14,116 nucleotides of DNA from Candidatus Uhrbacteria bacterium (GTDB lineage Bacteria; Patescibacteriota; Patescibacteriia; UBA9934; UBA11717), in contig JABMPK010000001.1 in NCBI GenBank assembly GCA_013203725.1, forward strand, positions 1 through 14,116. Direction: 5' to 3'. Below, piece after piece: positions 6,920-13,681 of this stretch. The notes under the pieces are model-generated. The model did no database searches. It had not been told where the DNA came from and saw only the letters and a program-made list of their open reading frames with translations. Made by a program: the position numbers and the translations under genes. The first letter of the stretch is position 1, and each line of letters opens with the position of its first letter.

Positions 6920-7558
6920 ATGATCCGCACGCTGTGTGTTGTGATGATGGTTGCGATGACCTTGGTTACGAGCGTGAGCGCTCGCGCCGATGGCCTGGAG
7001 TGGACGGGTCTGGAAGTCCTGACGAAGGCGTCGGGAGAGTTGGAGGTGACCGAGCACGTGGGTGCGCGCGGAGAGGCCGACGGCTTCTTTGTTCCGTCGA
7101 AGAAGTTCGTGATGGGCTTCTTCTACCTTGGACCGACGTTCTCACCGCCGAGCACGAAGAACTTCAGCATCTGGGTGTCACCGCAGGTGGTGTTCCCGCT
7201 CGGGAAGTTCGATGAGACTGATGCAATTGGACCGTCGCTCTGGATCAACATGAAGTTCCTGGAGGGGAAGTTCAGCCTGTTCTTGCTTGGGGATGTCTAC
7301 TTCCCGTTCGATGGTGGGAGAGCGTCCTACTTCGGCGCGTACTCGCTGGACGGTCACCCTGCCGAGTGGTTCAACTTCGGATGGCATGTGGAGCAGGTCG
7401 ACTTGCACGCCCTCACCGGTCCGCATGTGGGAACCACTTTTGGACCAGCGCACTTCGAGGTTCAGTGGTACGTCGGCATGGAGGAAGACCAGGCAGTGAC
7501 GACACTTCGCCTGGTGATGGGGCTGGACTTCTTTGCCAACCTGAAGCCGGCTCACTAG
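6920..7558 (+). CDS. Secreted beta-strand-rich protein of unknown function
   Basis: 212 residues from the ATG at 6920, chosen because GGGAG (6909-6913) lies six bases upstream and the resulting N terminus is a clean Sec signal peptide: MIRTL, a hydrophobic stretch to Val19, then ARA as the cleavage site at 21-23. The mature part alternates hydrophobic/aromatic and polar residues in many short strands (for example NFSIWVSPQVVFPLG at 81-95, KFSLFLLGDVYFPF at 117-130, RLVMGLDFF at 197-205), with no cysteines, resembling a small beta-barrel or beta-sandwich. Barrels of this look are normal in outer membranes, which these monoderm-like cells should lack. Codon use is GC-rich and unlike neighbours. 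It has its own promoter and terminator. Confidence 0.7.
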   Translation: MIRTLCVVMMVAMTLVTSVSARADGLEWTGLEVLTKASGELEVTEHVGARGEADGFFVPSKKFVMGFFYLGPTFSPPSTKNFSIWVSPQVVFPLGKFDETDAIGPSLWINMKFLEGKFSLFLLGDVYFPFDGGRASYFGAYSLDGHPAEWFNFGWHVEQVDLHALTGPHVGTTFGPAHFEVQWYVGMEEDQAVTTLRLVMGLDFFANLKPAH

Positions 7559-7564
7559 ACGTTT

Positions 7565-7612
7565 CGCCCACACGATTCCGGCCACTGGCTGGTTATTGTG
7601 TGGGCGTTTTTC
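7565..7612 (+). terminator. Intrinsic terminator after the secreted beta-rich protein gene
   Basis: Perfect 9-bp stem CGCCCACAC (7565-7573) / GTGTGGGCG (7598-7606) around a 24-base loop that can itself form a small hairpin, then a T run. Confidence 0.8.
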
Positions 7613-7621
7613 TTTGTAAAC

Positions 7622-7648
7622 AAAAACTCCACGTTTCCGTGGAGTTTT
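7622..7648. terminator. Terminator for the DoxX-like gene (probably bidirectional)
   Basis: Perfect 11-bp stem AAAACTCCACG (7623-7633) / CGTGGAGTTTT (7638-7648), four-base loop. On the minus strand it follows the DoxX-like stop codon by nine bases and ends in a T run. Confidence 0.8.
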
Positions 7649-7657
7649 CTGAAATCA

Positions 7658-8056
7658 TTATTTCCAAAGTTCTTTCCAATTCTTCGGCCACCCGAGTAGA
7701 AAGAGCAGGGCGAGCGGTGCTCCTATGTTTGCAAACCTCTCAACGAAGTCCCAAACTGGGTCTGGTCCAAACGGCCAGCGGATCATTGCTGTGAACAATC
7801 CCCAGAACGCCATCCAGAGAACCGCGGCCTTTATTGGCCGTATGAGAACTAGAGCTGCAAGTAGTAGATCCAGGATCCCCACTATGAGCAATATCGATAC
7901 CATTCTTTCGGTATCAGTAATGCCAAACGCCTCGAAGTACTTAAACCAACCTTCTTTTCCCTGGAGTGCAAATACTCCGTGACCAATGAACTCTCCTGCA
8001 ACTGCGATTCTTAGAATCCACTCGACGTGTGCTTTCTTGGTGAGCGTTGAAAACAT
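7658..8056 (-). CDS. DoxX-like four-helix membrane protein
   Basis: 132 residues from the ATG at 8056; an upstream in-frame start would add 14 residues that look like leader sequence. Four hydrophobic segments lie at about 13-31, 52-72, 76-93 and 110-123. The start of helix 1, EWILRIAVAGEFIGHG (12-26 region), and the small-residue-rich middle helices resemble the DoxX family, a group of small membrane proteins linked to quinone or redox functions but mostly uncharacterised. No catalytic motif supports a precise role. No Shine-Dalgarno is present; TATACT on the minus strand (8094-8089) is a possible -10 box, with a small inverted repeat beside it (8095-8107). Confidence 0.5.
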   Translation of the reverse strand: MFSTLTKKAHVEWILRIAVAGEFIGHGVFALQGKEGWFKYFEAFGITDTERMVSILLIVGILDLLLAALVLIRPIKAAVLWMAFWGLFTAMIRWPFGPDPVWDFVERFANIGAPLALLFLLGWPKNWKELWK

Positions 8057-8129
8057 ATTAGACGAATTTGATGTTAGTATTTGCAAACAGTATATCACCG
8101 GTGGTGAACAGGACGGTGCATAACTACGG

Positions 8130-8759
8130 TTACTTAACTTTGTTTTTCAACATGAACAACAACAGCGCGCCAGAGAATGTGGCCACTGCCGCAATGTAAA
8201 ATGTCATTTCGAATCCAAATTCGTTTGCTATAAAGCCTCCAACTGCAGCGGTTCCAGCCATCCCTATTACGACCATAACGTCGTAGAGGCTCCACTCAAA
8301 CGCCTCCTTATTTTTATCCACGTGCTTAGTGAAGATGGAGTACCAACCAGGGTATGCGATGGCTGCGGCTGCTCCAAGCAGAACCTGTAGCATGTACATC
8401 TGTCCAACTGTTGTAATAACACTGTAAAGGAGTATCGCGATCGAGGAAATCAACGTTCCAAGAATCGCTGAGTATAAATCATCCTTCTCAGACTTGCTAC
8501 TGTCTATAAACATTCCGACAGGGATTTCTAGAATAGACTTCACTACAAGAAAAATTGAAACAGCAATACCGGCAGCCTCAATGCTGCCACCGATCAATCT
8601 ATCGGAGATGAAGATTGCTATGATCGGCGCAAACAGTTGATTGCCAGACCAAATAATAAAGTCGGATAATATCAACAGCTTGATGATATTATTTGTTTTG
8701 TAATGTTTTATGAATCTACCAGCCTCCCTTGATAGCATATGCAATTTGTTTGAGTGCAT
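8130..8759 (-). CDS. Half-size MFS-like membrane protein (six helices)
   Basis: 209 residues from the ATG at 8759 (a TTG at 8771 is also possible). Six hydrophobic helices are visible, about half of a classical 12-helix major facilitator. The loop after helix 2 (PVGMFIDSSKSEKDD) matches the MFS motif A position (G-x3-D-x2), and helix 4 contains the small-residue run LLGAAAAIAYPGW. The C terminus ends cleanly at KNKVK with a normal stop, and I see no remnant of a second half downstream. Half-length MFS proteins could work as homodimers, or this could be a decayed transporter kept as an ORF. It starts 28 bases after the ankyrin gene and probably shares its transcript, in addition to a possible local promoter inside an inverted repeat. 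The substrate is unknown. Confidence 0.7.
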   Translation of the reverse strand: MHSNKLHMLSREAGRFIKHYKTNNIIKLLILSDFIIWSGNQLFAPIIAIFISDRLIGGSIEAAGIAVSIFLVVKSILEIPVGMFIDSSKSEKDDLYSAILGTLISSIAILLYSVITTVGQMYMLQVLLGAAAAIAYPGWYSIFTKHVDKNKEAFEWSLYDVMVVIGMAGTAAVGGFIANEFGFEMTFYIAAVATFSGALLLFMLKNKVK

Positions 8760-8775
8760 TATATCACTCAAACAA
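8746..8775. promoter_or_regulatory. 11-bp perfect inverted repeat over the start of the MFS-like gene
   Basis: TTGTTTGAGTG at 8746-8756 and its exact complement at 8765-8775, eight bases apart. The spacer, read on the minus strand, contains TATAATG, so a -10-like box and the ATG at 8759 both lie between the arms. It may be an operator, or in the mRNA a hairpin that hides the start codon. A second -10 candidate, TATTAT (minus strand 8780-8775), overlaps the outer arm. Confidence 0.55.
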
Positions 8776-8787
8776 TAATAAGTATTC

Positions 8788-9954
8788 TTACTTCTTGAAC
8801 TTCAAAATATATTCTCTAATTTCCTTGTCGATCTCTTCTGGTGGCTTTATTGAGTTTGATCCGCTATGGATGTAGTCAGACAGCGTTTGGTGACTCGCTC
8901 CTCCTCCTTGGCGACTCTCATATTGGGTATACCAAAGAATATCGTCTTTATTGATATCAACACCATGATGCATGTGCTTAGTCCGGTCCCATTCCCAGCC
9001 CTTGAACGGGATCTCGTTAAACTCAAGTTGAGGTACAGGTTGCTCCTCCTTAATTGCAGTGGGTGCTGATACCGATTTTATGATTGCAATAAGATCGTCC
9101 TGCTTATTCGCTTCCGCCATATCTTGTGGAGAAAACCCAACCGGATTTTTGGCGTCGTACGCTTTTGTTAGTCCAAGTGAAAAGTTGGCTTTGTGTTCGG
9201 CAAGCACTTCAAGGCTCGTTGCACTTTTGCTCATAACGGCCTCGTGCGCCGGTGTGAATCCCCAGCCGTCCTGAGCGTTAACGTCGGCCCCAGCCTTTAC
9301 GAGGGCTTGCATTGTGCTGATAAACCCACCTCGGCTTGCGTAATGTAGGCAAGTTAGACCCTGGCTGTCTTTATGGTTTACGTCTGCGCCGTTTTTAATC
9401 AACAGCTCTACCATCGGTGTAACTCCAACACCAGATGCAGTATGAAGCGCTCCTTGATCGTTTTTATTTTTGGATTTCACGTCGATGCCTTTTTCAATAA
9501 GTAGCTCGGCGATTTCAAGATACTGATTTTCTTCTGCATCAACAGCCTTCGCGATCGCAGGGTCGCTCACATTGAGCGGTTTGTTTTTGAGTTTGATAGC
9601 GATCTCGTCGAGCAGAGACGTACCGGCATCGAGTCGCAGGTTTAGATCTGGCTCACCGAGAGTGAAAAAATACTCAACAGTCTTAAACTGTCCTTCGATG
9701 ACCGCTGTGGCAAACGGAGACTCGCCACCGGCATAAATCGCAAAAGGTTTCGCACCAGCTTCAACCAGCACTTTTGTACAACCAAGCGTGTCTTTTTTCA
9801 AGTTATGCGGGAAAATTCGTGATGCGTAGTGAAGAGCAGGAAAGCCAGAAGCAGCTACTCCGTCAATATCAACACCTTCCTTAATCAATTCCTCCAGTTT
9901 CTTAACATTTCCCTCGGTAGCGTGTTCAATATATAGTTGTTGCTTTGAGATCAT
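8788..9954 (-). CDS. Ankyrin-repeat protein with a unique C-terminal domain
   Basis: 388 residues, no signal peptide or membrane helix. Ankyrin units cover roughly residues 5-295: early, diverged ones around 5-100 (GFPALHYASR at 37-46) and three clear consecutive units at 165-189, 198-222 and 231-255, each with the G-x-T/A-x-LH-x-A pattern followed by LL or LV and GADVN. Residues 110-145 interrupt the array. The C-terminal ~85 residues (305-388) are not ankyrin: they contain PFKGWEWDRTKHMHHGVDIN and an aromatic, Gly/Ser/His-rich stretch ending in a charged helix. Ankyrin arrays bind proteins; in host-associated bacteria they are often effectors, but export here is unproven. It lies upstream of the MFS-like gene on the same strand. 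A TACAAT box about 30 bases upstream may be its -10. Confidence 0.85.
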   Translation of the reverse strand: MISKQQLYIEHATEGNVKKLEELIKEGVDIDGVAASGFPALHYASRIFPHNLKKDTLGCTKVLVEAGAKPFAIYAGGESPFATAVIEGQFKTVEYFFTLGEPDLNLRLDAGTSLLDEIAIKLKNKPLNVSDPAIAKAVDAEENQYLEIAELLIEKGIDVKSKNKNDQGALHTASGVGVTPMVELLIKNGADVNHKDSQGLTCLHYASRGGFISTMQALVKAGADVNAQDGWGFTPAHEAVMSKSATSLEVLAEHKANFSLGLTKAYDAKNPVGFSPQDMAEANKQDDLIAIIKSVSAPTAIKEEQPVPQLEFNEIPFKGWEWDRTKHMHHGVDINKDDILWYTQYESRQGGGASHQTLSDYIHSGSNSIKPPEEIDKEIREYILKFKK

Positions 9955-10079
9955 ATAATGGGATAAATATGGCTAGATTGTATCATGACCCAACTTTCCA
10001 CACGTATACAAGCACGCCTCATCCTGATAAAATGTGTTTATACTGAGAAAAGTTTTTGTTAAGGAAGGTCTCGTGAAAT

Positions 10080-10520
10080 ATGAACACTACAGGACACACG
10101 GTCGGTTTTACATTAATTGAAATACTGCTTTTGATAGCAACTGTCGGTATATTAATCGGTATAGTTTTTTTGATTATAAATCCGGGCGATCAGTTGAGTG
10201 AAACTCGAAACGAACAACGTGTGAAAGACGTTGATACTATACTGAGTGCAGCATATCAGTATCAGATAGATACAGGTACGCTTCCAGCTTATATCACGAC
10301 GATTCCTTCCGAAATTTGTGAAACTGGCAAAGCATGTGCAGGGTTTGTTGATCTTGGTGTTCTAACTGACGGTAAATCGTATATCGAGTCGATTCCAGTA
10401 GAACCCATGAAGACAAATATAAATGGAGCAGGATACTTGGTGAGCAGGTCAATAAATGGACGAATCACAGTAGAGGCTCAGTTTGAAGAACTTGGCGAAG
10501 TGATTACGGCCACACGATAG
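10080..10520 (+). CDS. Type IV pilin-like / pseudopilin protein
   Basis: 146 residues. A short polar leader ends in the prepilin peptidase site VG|FTLIE (cleavage after Gly9), with Glu14 at the conserved fifth position of the mature protein, and the hydrophobic N-terminal helix runs to about residue 33. A polar helix (41-62) with TRNEQRVKDVDTILSAAYQYQ follows, as in many pilins, then a short globular part with Cys80 and Cys86 that could form a disulfide. It is small for a major pilin. AAGGAAGG (10061-10068) lies 11 bases upstream, a Shine-Dalgarno most neighbours lack. TATACT at 10039-10044 is a candidate -10 box. No pilus assembly genes are nearby, so those must be elsewhere. Confidence 0.85.
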   Translation: MNTTGHTVGFTLIEILLLIATVGILIGIVFLIINPGDQLSETRNEQRVKDVDTILSAAYQYQIDTGTLPAYITTIPSEICETGKACAGFVDLGVLTDGKSYIESIPVEPMKTNINGAGYLVSRSINGRITVEAQFEELGEVITATR

Positions 10521-10574
10521 CTCGAGATATTTTGTTGAGTTCACGGCCAATTGATTATTAGAGTCATTCAAACC

Positions 10575-10949
10575 ATGAAAATAAAAGAACTCTTTAAATT
10601 AACAGGGTTGCCGGTGCTGATTGCATCGCTATGCTGCCTGAGCCCGTTGGTGCTAGTTTTGTTTGGTTTAGCGACCGTAAGTTTTGCTGGTTCGCTTGCC
10701 GATGTTTTTTACGGGGATTACAAGTGGGTATTTAGAGCGGTTGGCGCGCTTTTGTTGATTGCTACAATGATCTACCACTTCAGGAAAAAGAAAGGCATCT
10801 GTACGCTCGATCAGGCAAAAAGACGCAAGCGAGAGATCTTGAACACCGTATTACTAGTTTCAATAACAGGAGTAGCAGGATACGTATTATTTCTATATGT
10901 AGTCGTACACTACGCAGGAGTGTTTCTGGGAGTCTGGGCAGATTACTAG
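10575..10949 (+). CDS. MerT-like small membrane protein
   Basis: 124 residues from the ATG at 10575; an earlier in-frame start at 10551 adds eight residues not typical of a membrane N terminus. Helix 1 reads LIASLCCLSPLVLVLFGL (15-32), with the vicinal Cys20-Cys21 pair and the PLVLV core seen in the first helix of the mercuric transporter MerT. Helix 2 is at about 52-66 and helix 3 at about 91-118. The loop between helices 2 and 3 has a single Cys76 (KKKGICTLDQAKRRKR) where MerT has a cysteine pair. No merR, merA or merP is adjacent, so heavy-metal import is only a family-based suggestion. It follows the pilin gene by 54 bases with no clear terminator between. Confidence 0.5.
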   Translation: MKIKELFKLTGLPVLIASLCCLSPLVLVLFGLATVSFAGSLADVFYGDYKWVFRAVGALLLIATMIYHFRKKKGICTLDQAKRRKREILNTVLLVSITGVAGYVLFLYVVVHYAGVFLGVWADY

Positions 10950-10978
10950 AATTGAAATGGCGACTGCGGTAAAAAAAC

Positions 10979-11022
10979 AACGATCTCACGATCGGGACGG
11001 CCGTCCCGATCGTGAGATCGTT
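10979..11022. terminator. 44-bp perfect palindrome acting as bidirectional terminator
   Basis: The 22 bases at 10979-11000 are exactly complementary to 11001-11022, with no spacer; the centre is GACGGCCGTC. Folded as RNA this gives a stem of about 20 bp with a GGCC tetraloop. It lies between convergent genes. The minus strand continues with TTG and seven T, a strong terminator for msrAB; the plus strand continues with TTTT overlapping the stem end. Confidence 0.85.
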
Positions 11023-11052
11023 TTATATAATTGAATGTGATAGAAAAACTGC

Positions 11053-12195
11053 TTAATTGAACAAGTGTAAGAACTCGCCGTAACCAGCTACCTCTATTTC
11101 TGCTAACGGAACAAATCTCATTGATGCAGAGTTCATACAGTATCGAATCTTATCGTTGCTTTCTGGACCGTCTAAGATTATGTGGCCAAGATGAGAGTCT
11201 GCGATCTTGCTCCTGATCTCTGTTCTTGGAATGATCAACTTGTAGTCTTGTTTTTCTGTTACAAAGCTGTAGTCGATAGGTTTTAAAAAGCTTGGCCATC
11301 CAGTTCCCGAGTCGTACTTGTCGGTCGACGAGAATAATGGTTCACCGGAAACAATATCGACATAGATCCCATCTTCGTGATTATCCCAGTATTCGTTTTC
11401 GAAAGGCGTCTCTGTGCCTTCTTTTTGAGTAATTTTGTATTGAAGCGCAGTGAGCGTCTTTCTCAGTTCGCTGTCACTCGGCTTGTTAAAGTTCTTCCAT
11501 GGTTGAGCCACAACGATCTCGTCAATAAAAAGTGCATCGAACTCACCGCCGCCCCAAACTGACTCTATGAACGCATCCCGGCCAGACCCTTTGCGGTAAT
11601 GGTTGTAGCGTACTGGATTCTTTTTGTAATAATCCTGATGGTAGTCTTCCGCAACCCAGAATGTACCGGCAGGCTTGATGCTTGTAACGATCGGTTTGCT
11701 GTACACCTTGGCGTCCTCGAGTTCTTGGATCACTTCCTCGGCAATTCGCTTCTCGTCATCGCTGGAGTAAAAGATGGCCGATGTGTATTGATGCCCACGA
11801 TCAAAGAAAGATCCTCCTTCATCAGTTGGATCACTGTGTTTCAAGAGATCGAGTATCAGACGTCGGTAGGAGACTTGGTTTGGATTGTAGACGACTTTGA
11901 CGATCTCGATATGGCCAGACTCGCCACTGGACACTTGGTTGTAGCTTGGACTATCAAGAATTCCGCCCATGTAACCAGACACAGCTTCGTCCACACCGGT
12001 CAATTTTTCAAAATCACTCTCAACACACCAAAAACAGCCACCCGCGAAGTATGCAACTTCTTCTCCAGGCGTGACCGTATATGTGTCCAGTTCTGCTGGT
12101 GAAGTGTGGCCCGTATACCAGGAGAATCCCCAGGTACCAATCGCGATAATAGCGATTGCTAGGAGAGATTTTATTAAGGTATTATGAATTTTCAT
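11053..12195 (-). CDS. msrAB: Membrane-anchored peptide methionine sulfoxide reductase MsrA-MsrB fusion
   Basis: 380 residues. An uncleaved-looking signal anchor (helix 8-28, after MKIHNTLIK) should hold the enzyme on the outer face of the membrane. The MsrA domain (about 45-205) has AGGCFWC at 51-57 with catalytic Cys54 and the conserved GHIEIVKVVYNP (94-105). The MsrB domain (about 240-370) has ENEYWDNHEDGIYVD, YDSGTGWPSF (294-303), RSKIADSHLGH (328-338) and RYCMNSASMRF (351-361) with catalytic Cys353. The two CxxC zinc pairs of classical MsrB are absent (GEPLFSS at 284-290 instead of a CxxC segment), so it is a zinc-free type. The two domains together reduce both Met-S-oxide and Met-R-oxide, repairing exported proteins. 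The likely original promoter lies beyond the inserted gene upstream. Confidence 0.95.
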   Translation of the reverse strand: MKIHNTLIKSLLAIAIIAIGTWGFSWYTGHTSPAELDTYTVTPGEEVAYFAGGCFWCVESDFEKLTGVDEAVSGYMGGILDSPSYNQVSSGESGHIEIVKVVYNPNQVSYRRLILDLLKHSDPTDEGGSFFDRGHQYTSAIFYSSDDEKRIAEEVIQELEDAKVYSKPIVTSIKPAGTFWVAEDYHQDYYKKNPVRYNHYRKGSGRDAFIESVWGGGEFDALFIDEIVVAQPWKNFNKPSDSELRKTLTALQYKITQKEGTETPFENEYWDNHEDGIYVDIVSGEPLFSSTDKYDSGTGWPSFLKPIDYSFVTEKQDYKLIIPRTEIRSKIADSHLGHIILDGPESNDKIRYCMNSASMRFVPLAEIEVAGYGEFLHLFN

Positions 12196-12225
12196 ATATT
12201 AGTTTCTTTTTAAGCGGTTCTGAAG

Positions 12226-12248
12226 TTTTGAATCAAAGGTGGATGGTG
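12226..12248. repeat. Left terminal inverted repeat of a putative cassette
   Basis: 23 bases beginning TTTTGAATCAAAGGTGG, matching the complement of 12844-12866 at 22 of 23 positions. It lies between the msrAB start and the stop of the secreted-protein gene. The bases just outside are AAG (12223-12225), also found outside the right copy. Confidence 0.8.
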
Positions 12249-12277
12249 GTGCGAGAGAGCCCAGACCATCATCCAGT

Positions 12278-12811
12278 TCATTGCCGTGCCGTTTTCCTGG
12301 CTGCACTTGCAACATCTACCTCGAGTTGCTCGCACTCCTTAGGAAGACCGAAGCACTTCATCTTGTCGACGTTGATCTTGTAAAGGTTACCAACTACACC
12401 GTTCGCGCAGAAGATCTTCGCTCGTCGACCGAACTTGTGTGGAGCTATCTCGATCTTGGTCATCATGACAGATTCTTTGGTGCGAAACACTGTGGACGCA
12501 GCGCCTGGCAGCTGAATCGGAGTTACCAGCGCGATAGAAATGTACGTTTCGTTCATTCCGTCAGGCAAGTAGAAAACCCATACGCCAGGTACACGCTCAT
12601 TTTTCCAAACGAACGCTTCGCCTTCAACGCGCGTAGCACTAGACAGTGTTTGATCGGTGACTTTGTCGCCGTGCAGTAGCGCGATAACAGGCGGAGTATC
12701 ACTATCTCCCCAGTCGATTACCAGTGTACCGTTCCACGTGTTTTCTGCGGATTCGGCGCCGTAAGCTACAGTAGCTACAAGAAGACTCAAGATAAGAGGG
12801 AGTGTTTTCAA
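12278..12811 (-). CDS. Secreted protein of unknown function inside an inverted-repeat-bounded cassette
   Basis: 177 residues if translation starts at the TTG at 12811. I prefer this start because AAGGA (12822-12818) lies six bases upstream and it gives a clean signal peptide, KTLPLILSLLVATVAYG, cut before AESAEN. A longer in-frame version from ATG 12880 would place 23 polar residues before the signal and start within the inverted-repeat leader. The mature domain is about 160 residues, beta-rich in appearance, with NTWNGTLVIDWGDSDTPPVI near its start and three cysteines (135, 153, 160) in a C-terminal part with MKCFGLPKECEQL. No recognised family. It is upstream of msrAB on the same strand and likely co-transcribed with it. 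Confidence 0.7.
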   Translation of the reverse strand: MKTLPLILSLLVATVAYGAESAENTWNGTLVIDWGDSDTPPVIALLHGDKVTDQTLSSATRVEGEAFVWKNERVPGVWVFYLPDGMNETYISIALVTPIQLPGAASTVFRTKESVMMTKIEIAPHKFGRRAKIFCANGVVGNLYKINVDKMKCFGLPKECEQLEVDVASAARKTARQ

Positions 12812-12843
12812 CGATGTTCCTTTTGTGGTTGTTGGGGCATTAG

Positions 12844-12866
12844 CACCACCCACCTTTGATTCAAAA
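12844..12866. repeat. Right terminal inverted repeat of a putative cassette
   Basis: Complement of the left repeat with one mismatch (position 18 of 23). It forms the 5' leader of the secreted-protein mRNA, because the promoter immediately outside it starts transcription near 12865. AAG (12867-12869) follows directly outside, a possible 3-bp target duplication. Confidence 0.8.
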
Positions 12867-12871
12867 AAGGA

Positions 12872-12899
12872 TCTATACATATCTTAGCATGATTATCAA
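12872..12899 (-). promoter_or_regulatory. Promoter for the secreted-protein gene and probably msrAB
   Basis: On the minus strand TTGATA (12899-12894), 16-base spacer, TATAGA (12877-12872). The predicted start near 12865 coincides with the outer edge of the right inverted repeat. The -35 box overlaps the base of the neighbouring terminator stem. Confidence 0.6.
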
Positions 12900-12936
12900 A
12901 AAGTGACTGTCATCATGGTGACAGTCACTTTTTTCC
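12898..12936. terminator. Terminator after the two-helix membrane protein gene
   Basis: Perfect 15-bp stem AAAAAGTGACTGTCA (12898-12912) with its complement at 12919-12933 and a six-base loop. It ends transcripts of the minus-strand gene whose stop is at 12953. Confidence 0.85.
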
Positions 12937-12952
12937 TCGATCGGAATTGAGC

Positions 12953-13675
12953 CTATCCTCCAAGCCATCGCCAGAATGATAGTGTTGGTTTATACGTCCA
13001 TCCGCTGTATCCAATCGCGCTTATGATTGGGTTTTTCATTTCCGAGAGACTGAACCTGTAGTCGTACGCCTTGCCAAGCTTCCATTTTCCGTCTTTGAAT
13101 ATTAGGCCACCACTTATTGCACGGTTGTAGCTCAATAGGTCGATCCCTTTAAAGAACGACATTGAGAATGAAGCTTCACCACTCAATAGATTGATAGCTT
13201 TCTTTCTTGAGACGGATTGATCTTGCGCTAATACAGTATGGTCTTTTTCGTCGATACGTAGTCTTATGCTCTGAACCATGTTGATACTGTAAGCAGCAAG
13301 TACCTCGCCCCATTTCTCGTCTACGATATTCCAGGTCACGATTATGCCGTCGTGTAGGTCTTTCCTTACCGTAAACGGTACATCAAGATTGTTGATATCC
13401 ATCAATCGCTTCCTGAGTTCACTTTCCGCAACGGGTTCAACACCTCGTGGCGGTTTAATAGACATGACGCGTGACGTAATCCTCATCCATGCCCAAGCAA
13501 GAATCGGCAGATAGATCCCCAGGCAGATCATGAGTATGATGATCGCCTCATCACTCGCACCGTCCATGATCGGCACGAAAATACCCCACCAGCCCATGCT
13601 GCCAAAATAAAAGATAAAGAGCCAGAATATAGCAGTCCCTTTCTTTGGCGGCCATTTTTTGCTTTGTCTACTCAT
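12953..13675 (-). CDS. Two-helix membrane protein with a cytoplasmic domain, unknown function
   Basis: 240 residues from the ATG at 13675. An upstream in-frame ATG at 13711 would add 12 residues (MDNRRPFLYHEY), but it lies upstream of a -10-like box fitted to 13675. Two hydrophobic helices are at 14-37 and 43-66; the positively charged start (KKWPPKK) suggests that the N terminus and the large C-terminal domain (70-240) face the cytoplasm. That domain begins IKPPRGVEPVAESELRKRL and contains alternating strands and helices such as DGIIVTWNIVDEKWGEVL (109-126), with no cysteines and no enzymatic motif I recognise. It has its own promoter and terminator. Confidence 0.7.
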   Translation of the reverse strand: MSRQSKKWPPKKGTAIFWLFIFYFGSMGWWGIFVPIMDGASDEAIIILMICLGIYLPILAWAWMRITSRVMSIKPPRGVEPVAESELRKRLMDINNLDVPFTVRKDLHDGIIVTWNIVDEKWGEVLAAYSINMVQSIRLRIDEKDHTVLAQDQSVSRKKAINLLSGEASFSMSFFKGIDLLSYNRAISGGLIFKDGKWKLGKAYDYRFSLSEMKNPIISAIGYSGWTYKPTLSFWRWLGG

Positions 13676-13681
13676 ATATTC

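Noticed and set aside
11599..12102. 167-residue plus-strand frame opposite msrAB
   Set aside because: It lies wholly within the antisense of the catalytic MsrA domain and has no ribosome binding site or recognisable features.
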